Below, in pieces: positions 20,259 to 28,678 of a stretch of 64,000 nucleotides of DNA (position 1 is the first letter of the stretch; every line of letters starts with the position of its first letter). Source of the stretch: Lachnospiraceae bacterium (GTDB lineage: Bacteria > Bacillota > Clostridia > Lachnospirales > Lachnospiraceae); contig CAJTFW010000010.1 of NCBI GenBank assembly GCA_910575445.1, forward strand, positions 1 to 64,000, read 5' to 3'. Below the pieces are notes generated by a model that worked only from the letters and a program-made list of their open reading frames with translations, was not told the DNA's origin and did not search any database. The position numbers were made by a program, and so were the translations under genes.

Positions 20259-21095
20259 TTATTCGATTGAACTAAGCTGTATGTAGAAAGAATAGTGTGC
20301 TATACCACCATAACCACTTTTTTCAGTATTCCATTCAGCAATAACTTCATAAATATATCCGCCTGCTTTAAACTCTATTTTATTTCCGTTTACAGATACA
20401 TTTTCGCTGTCTGCGGAAGGGTCAGACCAGTGTTCATCTCTCCAACAGCGAACGCTCAGAATTGTATCAGGTTTTTCGCTAAAACGGAGAAATGCATTTG
20501 TTTCCGTTGTTTTAAAGGGAGGCAGCAAATCTGCACACTCCAGCGGATGTGCGCTATCGGCTTTCGTGTTTGTGAAAGTCCCATCATTGTTTTTGCATTG
20601 CCATGAGTAAGTACCCAATAACGTGTCATTACAGACATTGTCACTAATTACATCTAATTTAGGCGGATTTTCCAATATAATTATGGCATCTTCTTCCTCT
20701 AGCAATCTGTTTGCATAGTGATTGAGTGCTTCACATGGTTCATATTTGGTTTTATAGCCAATACCATCAATTACAAGGAACGGGTTACATTCCATGATGC
20801 TTGTTTGTGTTCCATCTATCATGACTAATGTAAAGGTAATACCCTGTCCGCTATAATCTGTGTAAGAATTATCCTTATTATAGACAACAATATCTTTTAG
20901 TAAATTCACTAGCTCTTTAGTTTCTGTAATTTGAATGATTTTGCCTGGTGGTGATAATTGAACCGTAGCAGATACGATTTGAGCTGTCTCCAAATCTTTA
21001 TATGGCTTCCTGCCACTGACAAAAACAAATATAATCATGGTGATAGCTACCAACAGTATACATATCAGCGAAATAATTATTGTTCTTTTTCTCAT
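20259..21095 (-). CDS. Membrane-anchored hypothetical protein
   Basis: This 278-residue protein has a single N-terminal membrane segment (about 5-27) and no lipobox cysteine, so the rest is probably outside the cell. It contains ETKELVNLLKDIVVYNKDNS, like small lipoproteins that accompany regulators in Lachnospiraceae, and a C-terminal beta-rich segment with SVRCWRDEHW and GYIYEVIAEW. I do not recognise a named family. An upstream AAGGAGG-like site supports the start. Confidence 0.7.
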   Translation of the reverse strand: MRKRTIIISLICILLVAITMIIFVFVSGRKPYKDLETAQIVSATVQLSPPGKIIQITETKELVNLLKDIVVYNKDNSYTDYSGQGITFTLVMIDGTQTSIMECNPFLVIDGIGYKTKYEPCEALNHYANRLLEEEDAIIILENPPKLDVISDNVCNDTLLGTYSWQCKNNDGTFTNTKADSAHPLECADLLPPFKTTETNAFLRFSEKPDTILSVRCWRDEHWSDPSADSENVSVNGNKIEFKAGGYIYEVIAEWNTEKSGYGGIAHYSFYIQLSSIE

Positions 21096-21564
21096 AATCA
21101 GCCTCCTTAATCATCAAATTTTATCTCACACTATATTTCGTTGCATATTTCTATGAATCCTAATCTTACATTTTAAGATTTGTATGATATCCTGCTTATT
21201 AAAAACTTTTATGCATTAGAAATATATATTTACAGCTGTTTTTTAATGAGTACACAATTCTGAAAAGGAAGTTAATAATTTATGATATTTAGTTTAGCAT
21301 AGATGGATGATTGCTGCAATGTTTCACGTGAAACATGGTAGTGTGAGTTTACTTTTAGATTTAAGTGGGAGGAATTGTATATCTATGTAAGATAATAAAT
21401 ATGTATTGTAAGTAGCGGGTAAATATTTTATAATCGAGTATATAAAGCAGAAGTTATAAAGGAGAACTTTATAAAATAACGCCTTTTTCGAAATTGTGTT
21501 CCTGTGGAAATGAATCTGTAAATATACATTGCAGGTAATCTTGTTTTGCTGAGGGGATATTCAG
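21096..21564. other. Intergenic region with parS2 and a short palindrome
   Basis: These 469 bases hold no gene I can support. Besides parS2 there is a perfect 8-base inverted repeat, TTATAAAG (21454-21461) and CTTTATAA (21467-21474), about 90 bases before the next gene. It could be an operator. The region is very AT-rich. Confidence 0.6.
21320..21335. promoter_or_regulatory. parS site 2
   Basis: This is a perfect TGTTTCACGTGAAACA, identical to the other three sites, in the gap between divergent genes. Confidence 0.95.
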
Positions 21565-21945
21565 ATGAAAAATACTATATTATTAGATATGAACAGTATT
21601 ACAGATGTATCTGACACATTGTTGAAGTATAAAGATAATGAAAATATTGAACGAATGATTGATCTGAAAGAAAGTGCCAGTATATGGTGGGAAAAGTATC
21701 ACAAAGAGACTCTTCTGTCAAAGATTATGAGAAAAAAACAAAAATGCAGATATGCGGGGAAGAAAGAATTTCGTATAGGTGAAATATCTTACATTGAATT
21801 CTATACAAAAAATGAGCAGATACGTTTTGGTTTAAAAATACCATATACAAAAGAACAAAGTGTTTTAATCCCATTCCTGAAAAAATGGGAAGAAATAAAT
21901 ATAGCATTACACAAAGGAGGCTATTGGCTATTTGATATGACCTAA
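21565..21945 (+). CDS. Hypothetical protein, 126 aa
   Basis: This is an unrecognised basic protein with no membrane segment. It begins MKNTILLDMNSITDVSDTLL after a GAGGGGAT site. A lysine-rich middle (SKIMRKKQKCRYAGKKEF) and a C-terminal KKWEEINIALHKGGYW suggest a small soluble domain. Size and surroundings resemble orphan immunity genes, but no family is assigned. Confidence 0.6.
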   Translation: MKNTILLDMNSITDVSDTLLKYKDNENIERMIDLKESASIWWEKYHKETLLSKIMRKKQKCRYAGKKEFRIGEISYIEFYTKNEQIRFGLKIPYTKEQSVLIPFLKKWEEINIALHKGGYWLFDMT

Positions 21946-22036
21946 ATAATTTCCTGCATTGGGAACACTTTTCCGAAAAAGGAATAAAATAATAAATATT
22001 TAATTAGTTTTGTCCGAAAGAAAGGAGGAATCGTAC

Positions 22037-22546
22037 ATGAAATATACATTGGACTGTGAGATACTAGACGGCTTGATTTTCATAGATGAAAGTTATCTGT
22101 CAGAATTGAAGGATGCCGATCTGTTATATGAGATGGATATTTTACTTGATGTATCTGGGAGCTCTGAGTTGATTTGCGATTTTCCCAATGAGGACTGGGA
22201 CACCGTGAGACAGCGGGAAACAGGAGGAATCCGGGAGTTTTGCGGACAGGGAAAAATGATTGTCTGGGTTGTAGAGTGTGTTGTCAAGGAATGTGAGCTT
22301 ACAAAAAGTGCCGAAATTACAGTTCCCTGCAAGTGGCTGCATCTTCCTACAGGCAAATTGTTGGCGGTTACAGCAAGCGAGTTGATTCAAGGCCTTGCCT
22401 ATTCGGAATTGGAAATGGAAAAGGTTTTTGAGCTGTCGCTTGAGCCCGGATGGTATGCAATACAAAACGAAGGAGTTGATAATATTATGTATTGCAAGAA
22501 GCAACCGCCTAAGTCTATTTCTTTAAATATCCAAGAAGTATGTTAG
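22037..22546 (+). CDS. Hypothetical protein, 169 aa
   Basis: This is an unrecognised acidic soluble protein. The ATG at 22037 is chosen because AAAGGAGGA lies eight bases before it; an upstream in-frame codon would add nine residues with no site. The C-terminal half (LPTGKLLAVTASELIQGLAY, then LEPGWYAIQNEG) looks like a compact beta domain. No partner toxin gene is nearby, so an immunity role is only a guess. Confidence 0.65.
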   Translation: MKYTLDCEILDGLIFIDESYLSELKDADLLYEMDILLDVSGSSELICDFPNEDWDTVRQRETGGIREFCGQGKMIVWVVECVVKECELTKSAEITVPCKWLHLPTGKLLAVTASELIQGLAYSELEMEKVFELSLEPGWYAIQNEGVDNIMYCKKQPPKSISLNIQEVC

Positions 22547-22680
22547 CGTTTATGGTCAATATACACAGTGTGGATCGTTCAAATTAGTTAAATATTTTAA
22601 TTTTCAGCTAATTCTATTGTATAAAATAAAAACTCCCTTTTTGGAATTGTGTACTCACTGTATAAATATATATTTTATAA

Positions 22681-22878
22681 TTAGATAGTTAAATTAATAG
22701 TATCTGCCAGAGGTGTGGAACGAAGAATATGAAAGCCTATATGGTAAAAAATATTATAGGGGGTAGTAAGGCTTGTTAGCCCTGTTCCGCATCCTAAGTT
22801 GAGAATCATATATTCTGTCTCCTTTAAAATCCGATTTATATATTTGATTATAAAATACTTGTGTATTATGTGCATCAT
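22681..22878 (-). pseudogene. Possible methyltransferase remnant
   Basis: This short frame contains ILNLGCGTGL, a good match to the SAM-binding motif I of class I methyltransferases. It has only about 20 residues before it and no recognisable motifs after it. It has no convincing start signal. I read it as a decayed fragment, not a working gene. Confidence 0.35.
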
Positions 22879-23056
22879 ATTAATAGATTTATATTATAGT
22901 ATTCTGTATCAAAGTCAATACATTTCCTGTCGAGTATTCCTCACATTGAAAAAAATTTTCCGGTAAAACCTAAAAGTAAACTTATAGTATCAATATAGAA
23001 AGATAACTTGTAGCAATACAGCGATTATGATAAGGTTAGTTTAAATAGTATCTATA

Positions 23057-23072
23057 TGTTTCACGTGAAACA
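23057..23072. promoter_or_regulatory. parS site 3
   Basis: This is a perfect TGTTTCACGTGAAACA in an 870-base gap without a supported gene, 44 bases before the large palindromic element. Confidence 0.95.
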
Positions 23073-23115
23073 TTGGAATGAAATGTAAATAGAACTTTAT
23101 ATTGTGTGGCAGGAG

Positions 23116-23347
23116 GGACGCTAGGACGGGAGGGGTATGGGTGAAGTGTTACGCCTGAAGCGTAGGTATCGAAGCCAATACACAGCCCGACAGGGCCTGG
23201 TAGATGTTCCTGCAAGACCCATTGGACGCCATCGGCACTTAGCGAGCGCAAGCGGTACGCGCAGTCGCGAGCTTAGTACCGCTATAGGCGTTCATTAAGC
23301 GCGAGCGGGGTCTGGAAGGAACATCTACCAGGTCGTGGCGAGCGTCC
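23116..23347. repeat. Large nested palindromic element (copy B)
   Basis: The outer arms are GGACGCT (23116-23122) and AGCGTCC (23341-23347). Inner 15-base arms, CCTGGTAGATGTTCC (23196-23210) and GGAACATCTACCAGG (23318-23332), are perfect complements. Inside these is a further hairpin, AGCGGTAC (23251-23258) with GTACCGCT (23276-23283). The outer arms and a 15-base core are shared with copy A at 18182. It is far more GC-rich than its surroundings and contains no ORF, so it is likely a structured RNA or a MITE-like element. Confidence 0.75.
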
Positions 23348-23418
23348 TTTATATCAAAAACATTCCCTCCCCAAAAACCAAACATAAAGTTAATCTATCA
23401 ATATTGGAGAAAAATAAA

Positions 23419-23721
23419 ATGAAAGTGAATAGCCATTTAAGCGGAGCAGTGCGGAAATTTGCATATTGGTTTGCACATGGAACACTTGGTCATCCGATTT
23501 TGGATGAGATTCCATATGTAGGCGAGATTATGAAGGAAGAAAGCAGTTTTGTGGAACAAGCTTTTGCTATCTTTATGAATAATTTGGAGTTAGATGATGA
23601 TGGAAAAGTCCTAAATTACCGATATTGTGAAGACCGGGCAGCACAATATATCAGAAGTTATTTTGACCGGGAGTATAAGATAGAGCCACCATTAGAAGAT
23701 TGGGAGGTAGAACTATATTAG
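23419..23721 (+). CDS. Hypothetical protein, 100 aa
   Basis: This is a small acidic protein starting MKVNSHLSGAVRKFAYWFAH. GGAGA lies about ten bases before the ATG; a longer upstream frame runs into the palindromic element and is rejected. It contains GHPILDEIPYVGEIMKEESS and ends PPLEDWEVELY. I believe similar small proteins occur among orphan immunity-type genes, but I cannot name a family with confidence. Confidence 0.65.
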   Translation: MKVNSHLSGAVRKFAYWFAHGTLGHPILDEIPYVGEIMKEESSFVEQAFAIFMNNLELDDDGKVLNYRYCEDRAAQYIRSYFDREYKIEPPLEDWEVELY

Positions 23722-23752
23722 AGGATATAAAAAGGAGGATTTTCAAAATTCT

Positions 23753-24160
23753 ATGGATATGGACGCTTATAAAGTACAAAATATTATAGGAGATAATCCA
23801 AGATTTGTTTCTCCTTTTAGTGAACCATGTAGTTTTTATATATGGACAAGAGAAAAGAAAAATATACATAATATATATCTTCAAAAATATTGGGAAAAGT
23901 TAAAGTATATGTCTGAAAATATAGATATATTGATACAACAAGCATTTAAGGCAAAGTTTTATAATTTTTACGGTGTTAATCAAAATCTCATTGCATCTTC
24001 TGATGAGATGTGCCAACAATTAGTAGTTGATAGTTTTGTTTTAGATATAGACCATGATACGATAGGATGTTGTCTGTCGAATTCGCGATTTATGTTTGGA
24101 CATTTTATAGATTGCTTATGGAGTGATAGTTGGAATTTGATTTATTCTTATATTTGCTGA
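23753..24160 (+). CDS. Hypothetical protein, 135 aa
   Basis: This is an unrecognised protein rich in aromatic residues, ending in a cysteine (LIYSYIC). It contains LDIDHDTIGCCLSNSRFMFG. AGGAGG lies 14 bases before the ATG, which is rather far, so the true start is uncertain. It is the first of four closely spaced plus-strand genes leading to parS4. Confidence 0.55.
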   Translation: MDMDAYKVQNIIGDNPRFVSPFSEPCSFYIWTREKKNIHNIYLQKYWEKLKYMSENIDILIQQAFKAKFYNFYGVNQNLIASSDEMCQQLVVDSFVLDIDHDTIGCCLSNSRFMFGHFIDCLWSDSWNLIYSYIC

Positions 24161-24227
24161 ATTTTAATTTATGATACTGCAAACGTAATACAAATTTTCG
24201 AGAAAAGCGATAAATAGGAGCATAGAT

Positions 24228-24659
24228 ATGGATACAGATGGTTGGTGGAAGAAATTATATCCCATCAGAATCCCCGCAGGATGGTCTTTGATATTCCATA
24301 AACTTGAGATGTTAGAGCCAGATGAGATAGATAAAGAAGACAGAGCCTGGTTGTTTCATTTTGTGCAAGATATATTATATATGGAGAAAAAATATTGCTA
24401 TAGAGAAAATAAACAACAAAAAGAACAAGTGATTGGCATTGACCTTGGATGGTATCCAGATGGAGACCCCAAAGGAGCTTATAGACTTCTTGCGGTTTTA
24501 GACCATAACTGGGAAGAACCAATTTTGGAATATACCTCCCGAAGCACAAGAGAAATTGTGGATATTATAGAATTCTGGCTGTATCAGTATTTTTCTTCTT
24601 CTCTTATTGACGAGCATATATTTCGTAAGTATCATTCAAATTGCAGAACCAGAAGATAA
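24228..24659 (+). CDS. Hypothetical protein, 143 aa
   Basis: This is an unrecognised soluble protein. The central part IGIDLGWYPDGDPKGAYRLL followed by TSRSTREIVDIIEFWL looks like a conserved domain of a small accessory protein family. I recall such proteins near polymorphic-toxin loci, but this is not certain. It is 12 bases before the GrpB-like gene, so the two are probably co-transcribed. Confidence 0.6.
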   Translation: MDTDGWWKKLYPIRIPAGWSLIFHKLEMLEPDEIDKEDRAWLFHFVQDILYMEKKYCYRENKQQKEQVIGIDLGWYPDGDPKGAYRLLAVLDHNWEEPILEYTSRSTREIVDIIEFWLYQYFSSSLIDEHIFRKYHSNCRTRR

Positions 24660-24671
24660 GAGGCAAACAAT

Positions 24672-25262
24672 ATGGAAAAGACATTAGATGATATGAGTTT
24701 GGAAGAATTGTGGCAATTATTTCCGATTTTTCTTGTTCGTCATAAAAGTGAATGGAATCTTTGGTATGAATGTGAAAAAGATAACATTCTCTCTTTATTT
24801 CCAGATAAAATCGTAAAAAGGTGTTCCCATATTGGCAGCACTGCAATTTTTGATATATGGGCAAAAAATATCGTTGATATATTGTTGGAAGTTGAAATAG
24901 AGAAAGATATGTTGTCAGTGAAGAATCAGCTTCTACAAAATGGCTGGCGATGTATGAGTCAAAAGAGAACTCGAATCTCCATGAACAAAGGGTATACACC
25001 AGATGGTTTTGCAGACAGAGTATTTCATCTTCATCTGCGATTGTTGGGGGATTGTGATGAACTGTATTTTAGAGATTATCTAAATGAATATCCTGATATT
25101 GCCAGAGAATATGAGAAGCAAAAGCTTTGTCTGTGGAAAAAATATCCAAATGATAGAGATAGTTATACAGAAGCAAAAAGTGATTTTGTTAAAAAATATA
25201 CGAAAATAGCCAAAAGAACGTATCAAAAACGATATGAAAATCATAAAAGAGGTCTATTATGA
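24672..25262 (+). CDS. GrpB family protein (nucleotidyltransferase-like)
   Basis: This 196-residue protein has the GrpB/UPF0157 core: HIGSTAI, then the acidic NIVDILLEVEI motif, and FHLHLRLLGDCDELYFRDYL further on. The family has a nucleotidyltransferase-like fold of unknown substrate. The usual G-S-T-S-V-P segment is GSTAIF here, a slight deviation. Its last bases overlap the start of the next lipoprotein gene by four (ATGA). Confidence 0.8.
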   Translation: MEKTLDDMSLEELWQLFPIFLVRHKSEWNLWYECEKDNILSLFPDKIVKRCSHIGSTAIFDIWAKNIVDILLEVEIEKDMLSVKNQLLQNGWRCMSQKRTRISMNKGYTPDGFADRVFHLHLRLLGDCDELYFRDYLNEYPDIAREYEKQKLCLWKKYPNDRDSYTEAKSDFVKKYTKIAKRTYQKRYENHKRGLL

Positions 25263-26233
25263 AAAAAATTATTTTAATTATGTTAATTACAAGCGTAACA
25301 TCTGTTTTTACCGCATGTCAAAGTACAAGTGCTGCAAATCCTATTATGTTACCTGACAGGGAAGATATTATCTCAATAGGTGTAACGGATGGTGATAAAG
25401 TAGCTTATTCGCCAAATACTGAAGAGGAAGCAAGTGCTTTTATTGATGAATTTTATGCTATTTTAACGAGCATGGAAAGTACAAGAAAAGCATCTATAAA
25501 TGATGCCCCAGTAAATGAAGATTATATCTCAATCTCTCTAAATTGTGAAGATACAACATCTACTATCTTTTATTATAAAGATAAGAATATCGAATATATC
25601 GAACAACCATATCAGGGCATCTATAAGCCAGAACCAGCATTAGGTGTGATGATAACAGAGTTGTTAGAGAAAGCAGATGATGCTATAGCAACTGTAACCT
25701 TTATGGCAACCATATGTGAAATAGAGAATAACATAATATTGGTGGAACCTATGGAGGGGACTCTAGAGCTTGATTCTGCGGACAGAATACAGATAATAAA
25801 TCAGGATAATTTAGAATTTCAGATAGGAGATGTCATTGAAATCGAATATAATGGCGAGATTATGGAAAGTTATCCAGCTCAATTAGGAGAGGTATATCAT
25901 ATTGGACTTGTAGAACAGACAGCATCAGATATGTTGTGGGACAGGATACCAATGGTGATGATTGATGGAAGATTATATTATGATACAGGCAGAGAAAGCA
26001 CTATAATAGGACGCTGTGGCAATATGGATGGAGAGATTACTTCAACAGTAGATGGTACCGAGATTCCTACCGAGGATAATCAATCTAATTTTGGCTCCGG
26101 TTTTGGCTATCAGTATGGGCCAGAGAATACTATAGAAATTTATATGAATGATAAATGGATGGTGTTTGAATACAGGGATGACGCAGATAATCAAGCAATT
26201 GAATTTCCGGTTGAAAATTATCAATCAGAGTAG
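25259..26233 (+). CDS. Lipoprotein of unknown function
   Basis: This 324-residue protein has a signal peptide ending in the lipobox FTAC (about residues 17-20), so it should be anchored outside the membrane by lipid. Residues 30-130 look like a small alpha/beta domain similar to DUF5301 (IISIGVTDGDKV and onward). Residues 145-215 resemble a DUF3221-like OB fold (ADRIQIINQDNLEFQIGDVIEIEY). Both domain names are tentative. It is the last gene before parS4 and parA. Confidence 0.7.
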   Translation: MKKIILIMLITSVTSVFTACQSTSAANPIMLPDREDIISIGVTDGDKVAYSPNTEEEASAFIDEFYAILTSMESTRKASINDAPVNEDYISISLNCEDTTSTIFYYKDKNIEYIEQPYQGIYKPEPALGVMITELLEKADDAIATVTFMATICEIENNIILVEPMEGTLELDSADRIQIINQDNLEFQIGDVIEIEYNGEIMESYPAQLGEVYHIGLVEQTASDMLWDRIPMVMIDGRLYYDTGRESTIIGRCGNMDGEITSTVDGTEIPTEDNQSNFGSGFGYQYGPENTIEIYMNDKWMVFEYRDDADNQAIEFPVENYQSE

Positions 26234-26255
26234 TGGGGATATTAAAGAAAAAAAA

Positions 26256-26271
26256 TGTTTCACGTGAAACA
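26256..26271. promoter_or_regulatory. parS site 4
   Basis: This is a perfect TGTTTCACGTGAAACA located 75 bases before the parA start, so ParB bound here could also regulate its own operon. Confidence 0.95.
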
Positions 26272-26345
26272 TAGTTGTGCTATACTGAAGAAGTCGGATA
26301 AGTATAATTAGAGGAATGGTATAAAATAGAATAGAGGAGAGATAC

Positions 26346-27122
26346 GTGGGAAGAATTATTGCAGTTGCTAATCAGAAAGGCGGCGTGGGAAAGACAACTA
26401 CGGCGATTAATCTGTCAGCTTGTCTGGCAGAAGTTGGACAAAAGGTATTGACGATTGACCTTGACCCGCAGGGCAACACTACGAGCGGCCTTGGAGTGGA
26501 TAAGAATTCCGTAGAAGATAGCGTCTATGAATTGATGCTAGGCGAAAGTAAGATTGAAGATTGTATTGTAGAGACAGAGATTGAACATCAATCCTTGATT
26601 GCATCCAATGTAAATCTGGCCGGTGTAGAGATTGAGTTGATTGATATTGATGGAAAAGAATATATTTTAAAAAAAGAAGTTGAAAAAATAGCCAAAAATT
26701 ATGATTTTGTAATTATTGACTGTCCACCTTCTCTAAATATGCTAACTGTCAATGCACTGACAACAGCACACACAGTATTGGTGCCAATTCAATGTGAATA
26801 CTATGCCTTAGAGGGACTAAGCCAACTGATTCGGACGGTTGAATTGGTACAGGAGAGATTAAATCCGAAGCTGGAGATTGAGGGAGTCGTATTTACCATG
26901 TATGATGCCCGCACAAATCTGTCTCTGCAAGTGGTGGAAAATGTAAAGGGATATCTAAAACAAAATATCTACAAAAGTATTATACCTAGAAATGTGCGTT
27001 TAGCAGAGGCGCCTAGTCATGGTCTGCCCATCAATCTATATGATAAAAAATCATCGGGCGCAGAGAGTTATCGGCTATTGGCACAGGAAGTATTACATAG
27101 AGGGGAGAAAGAATGGCAGTAA
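26346..27122 (+). CDS. parA: Chromosome partitioning ATPase ParA (Soj)
   Basis: ParA, 258 residues, is a deviant Walker ATPase that works with ParB on origin segregation and, in Bacillus, on DnaA control. It shows the deviant Walker A KGGVGKTTTAINL (about 10-22), VLTIDLDPQGNTTSGLG, and Walker B FVIIDCPPSLNML. The GTG start is supported by GAGGAGA six bases before it. It overlaps parB by ten bases. Confidence 0.97.
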   Translation: MGRIIAVANQKGGVGKTTTAINLSACLAEVGQKVLTIDLDPQGNTTSGLGVDKNSVEDSVYELMLGESKIEDCIVETEIEHQSLIASNVNLAGVEIELIDIDGKEYILKKEVEKIAKNYDFVIIDCPPSLNMLTVNALTTAHTVLVPIQCEYYALEGLSQLIRTVELVQERLNPKLEIEGVVFTMYDARTNLSLQVVENVKGYLKQNIYKSIIPRNVRLAEAPSHGLPINLYDKKSSGAESYRLLAQEVLHRGEKEWQ

Positions 27123-28018
27123 AAAGAGGAGGATTAGGCAAAGGACTTGACAGTTTGATTCCTGCTAATACAAAAGTACCAGAAAATGAGAAAAAAGTAA
27201 AAGTTGTAGAAAAAGTAGTTGAAAAGATAGTAGAAAAACCAACCGAGATAAAAGTAAAAATCAATCAGGTAGAGCCAAACCGGGAACAGCCAAGAAAGAC
27301 CTTTGATGAAGAAAGTATTCAGGAATTGACGGAATCTATTCGTCAGTTTGGGGTACTTCAGCCTTTGATTGTACAAGACAGAGGAAAATATTATGAGATT
27401 ATCGCCGGAGAGAGGCGTTGGCGGGCAGCGATGGCTGCCGGATTAAAGGAAATTCCAGTTGTTATTCGGAAGATGACAGAACAGGAGATTATAGAAATCT
27501 CCCTGATTGAAAATATTCAGAGAGAAGCGCTAAATCCTATCGAAGAAGCGGAAGCATTTAAACGTTTATTGACAGAATTTCAGCTGACACAAGAAGAAGT
27601 TGCAGAACGTGTCTCAAAGAGCCGGACAGCTGTAACAAATTCAATGCGTTTATTAAAGCTAGATGAGAGAGTGCAACAGATGGTGATTGACAAAATGTTG
27701 ACAACCGGACATGCACGTGCGTTATTGTCAATCGAAGATGGCGAGCTTCAGTTTCAGGCAGCGAATCGGATTTTTAATGAAAAATTAAGTGTACGTGATA
27801 CAGAGAAGTTGGCAAAGAAAATCGGCAAAGAAAAACCCACTAAAAAAGAAGAAGATTCACAGCTAAAAGCAATTTTTCAGGATTTAGAAGAAAAAATGAA
27901 AGCAGCTCTTGGCACAAAAGTTTCCATAAACCGTAGAAATGAACAAAAAGGAAAGATTGAGATTGAATATTATTCGATGGAAGAATTGGAACGATTGATG
28001 GAGATTTTCATTAAGTAG
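27113..28018 (+). CDS. parB: Chromosome partitioning protein ParB (Spo0J)
   Basis: ParB, 301 residues, binds the parS sites upstream and loads condensin. It starts with the ParA-stimulating peptide-like RGGLGKGLDSLIP and continues with a charged linker. The CTPase/ParB domain has NREQPRKTF, GERRWRAA and the ENIQREALNPIEEA motif, followed by helix-turn-helix QEEVAERVSKSRTAVTNSMR and a C-terminal dimerisation part. It is the expected reader of the four parS sites. Confidence 0.97.
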   Translation: MAVKRGGLGKGLDSLIPANTKVPENEKKVKVVEKVVEKIVEKPTEIKVKINQVEPNREQPRKTFDEESIQELTESIRQFGVLQPLIVQDRGKYYEIIAGERRWRAAMAAGLKEIPVVIRKMTEQEIIEISLIENIQREALNPIEEAEAFKRLLTEFQLTQEEVAERVSKSRTAVTNSMRLLKLDERVQQMVIDKMLTTGHARALLSIEDGELQFQAANRIFNEKLSVRDTEKLAKKIGKEKPTKKEEDSQLKAIFQDLEEKMKAALGTKVSINRRNEQKGKIEIEYYSMEELERLMEIFIK

Positions 28019-28044
28019 ACATAATATTATACGGAGGAGAAAAG

Positions 28045-28566
28045 ATGAAAAGTCCAATTTTGGAATATCTGGCAATGTACGGCATCGACCCGGCTTATAT
28101 TATCATCGGCTTTGGGGCTTTGACTTTGATTTTGATGATTTTATATATTGTTACATTGATAAAGATGAGAAAATTAAACAAAAAATACGAGTTGTTTATG
28201 CGTGGCAAAGATATGGAATCATTGGAAGATACAGTGATCAGTCAGTTTGACCATCTAGAGAGATTGGAGGCATTAGGACAAGAGCATCAGAGCAAGATTT
28301 CTGGAATTGAAGAACATTTGCAGAAAGTTTATCAAAAGATTGGTCTGGTAAAATACGACGCCTTCCGGGAGATGAGCGGAAAATTAAGTTATGCACTGGC
28401 GCTTTTAGATGAAAATAATAATGGAATTATTGTCAGCTCGATGTACAGCAGAGAGGGCTGCTATTCCTATGCAAAAGAGATTGTGCGTGGCGAATCTGCC
28501 ATTAATTTGTCGGAAGAAGAAAAAGAAGCATTAGATTCGGCGATAAATGGCGATAAAATCTTATAA
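28045..28566 (+). CDS. DUF4446 family membrane protein
   Basis: This 173-residue protein has one N-terminal membrane segment (about 18-40), a coiled-coil stretch (about 55-95), and the conserved YDAFREMSGKLSYALALLD block followed by GIIVSSMYSREGCYSYAKEI. This matches DUF4446 as I know it from Firmicutes, where it often follows parB. The function is unknown; the position suggests a link to the origin or membrane. Confidence 0.88.
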   Translation: MKSPILEYLAMYGIDPAYIIIGFGALTLILMILYIVTLIKMRKLNKKYELFMRGKDMESLEDTVISQFDHLERLEALGQEHQSKISGIEEHLQKVYQKIGLVKYDAFREMSGKLSYALALLDENNNGIIVSSMYSREGCYSYAKEIVRGESAINLSEEEKEALDSAINGDKIL

Positions 28567-28580
28567 ATTGTGAAAAATCC

Positions 28581-28609
28581 TTGCAAAATTTTGGATACTA
28601 TCATAATAT
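28581..28609 (+). promoter_or_regulatory. Probable serS promoter
   Basis: TTGCAA (28581-28586) and TAATAT (28604-28609) have a 17-base spacer and lie about 70 bases before serS. The leader is too short for a T-box riboswitch and none is visible. Confidence 0.65.
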
Positions 28610-28678
28610 GGGTAAAGATATTTTTATATAAGAAATAAAACAACAAAAATCTGAACGTTAAACTAGGAGGAAAATACG

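Noticed and set aside
23335-23418. N-terminal extension of the 100-aa protein
   Set aside because: The extension would start inside the palindromic element with no ribosome site; GGAGA precedes the internal ATG at 23419.
28567-28678. T-box riboswitch before serS
   Set aside because: The leader is about 110 bases, contains a normal promoter, and has no T-box motif or terminator.
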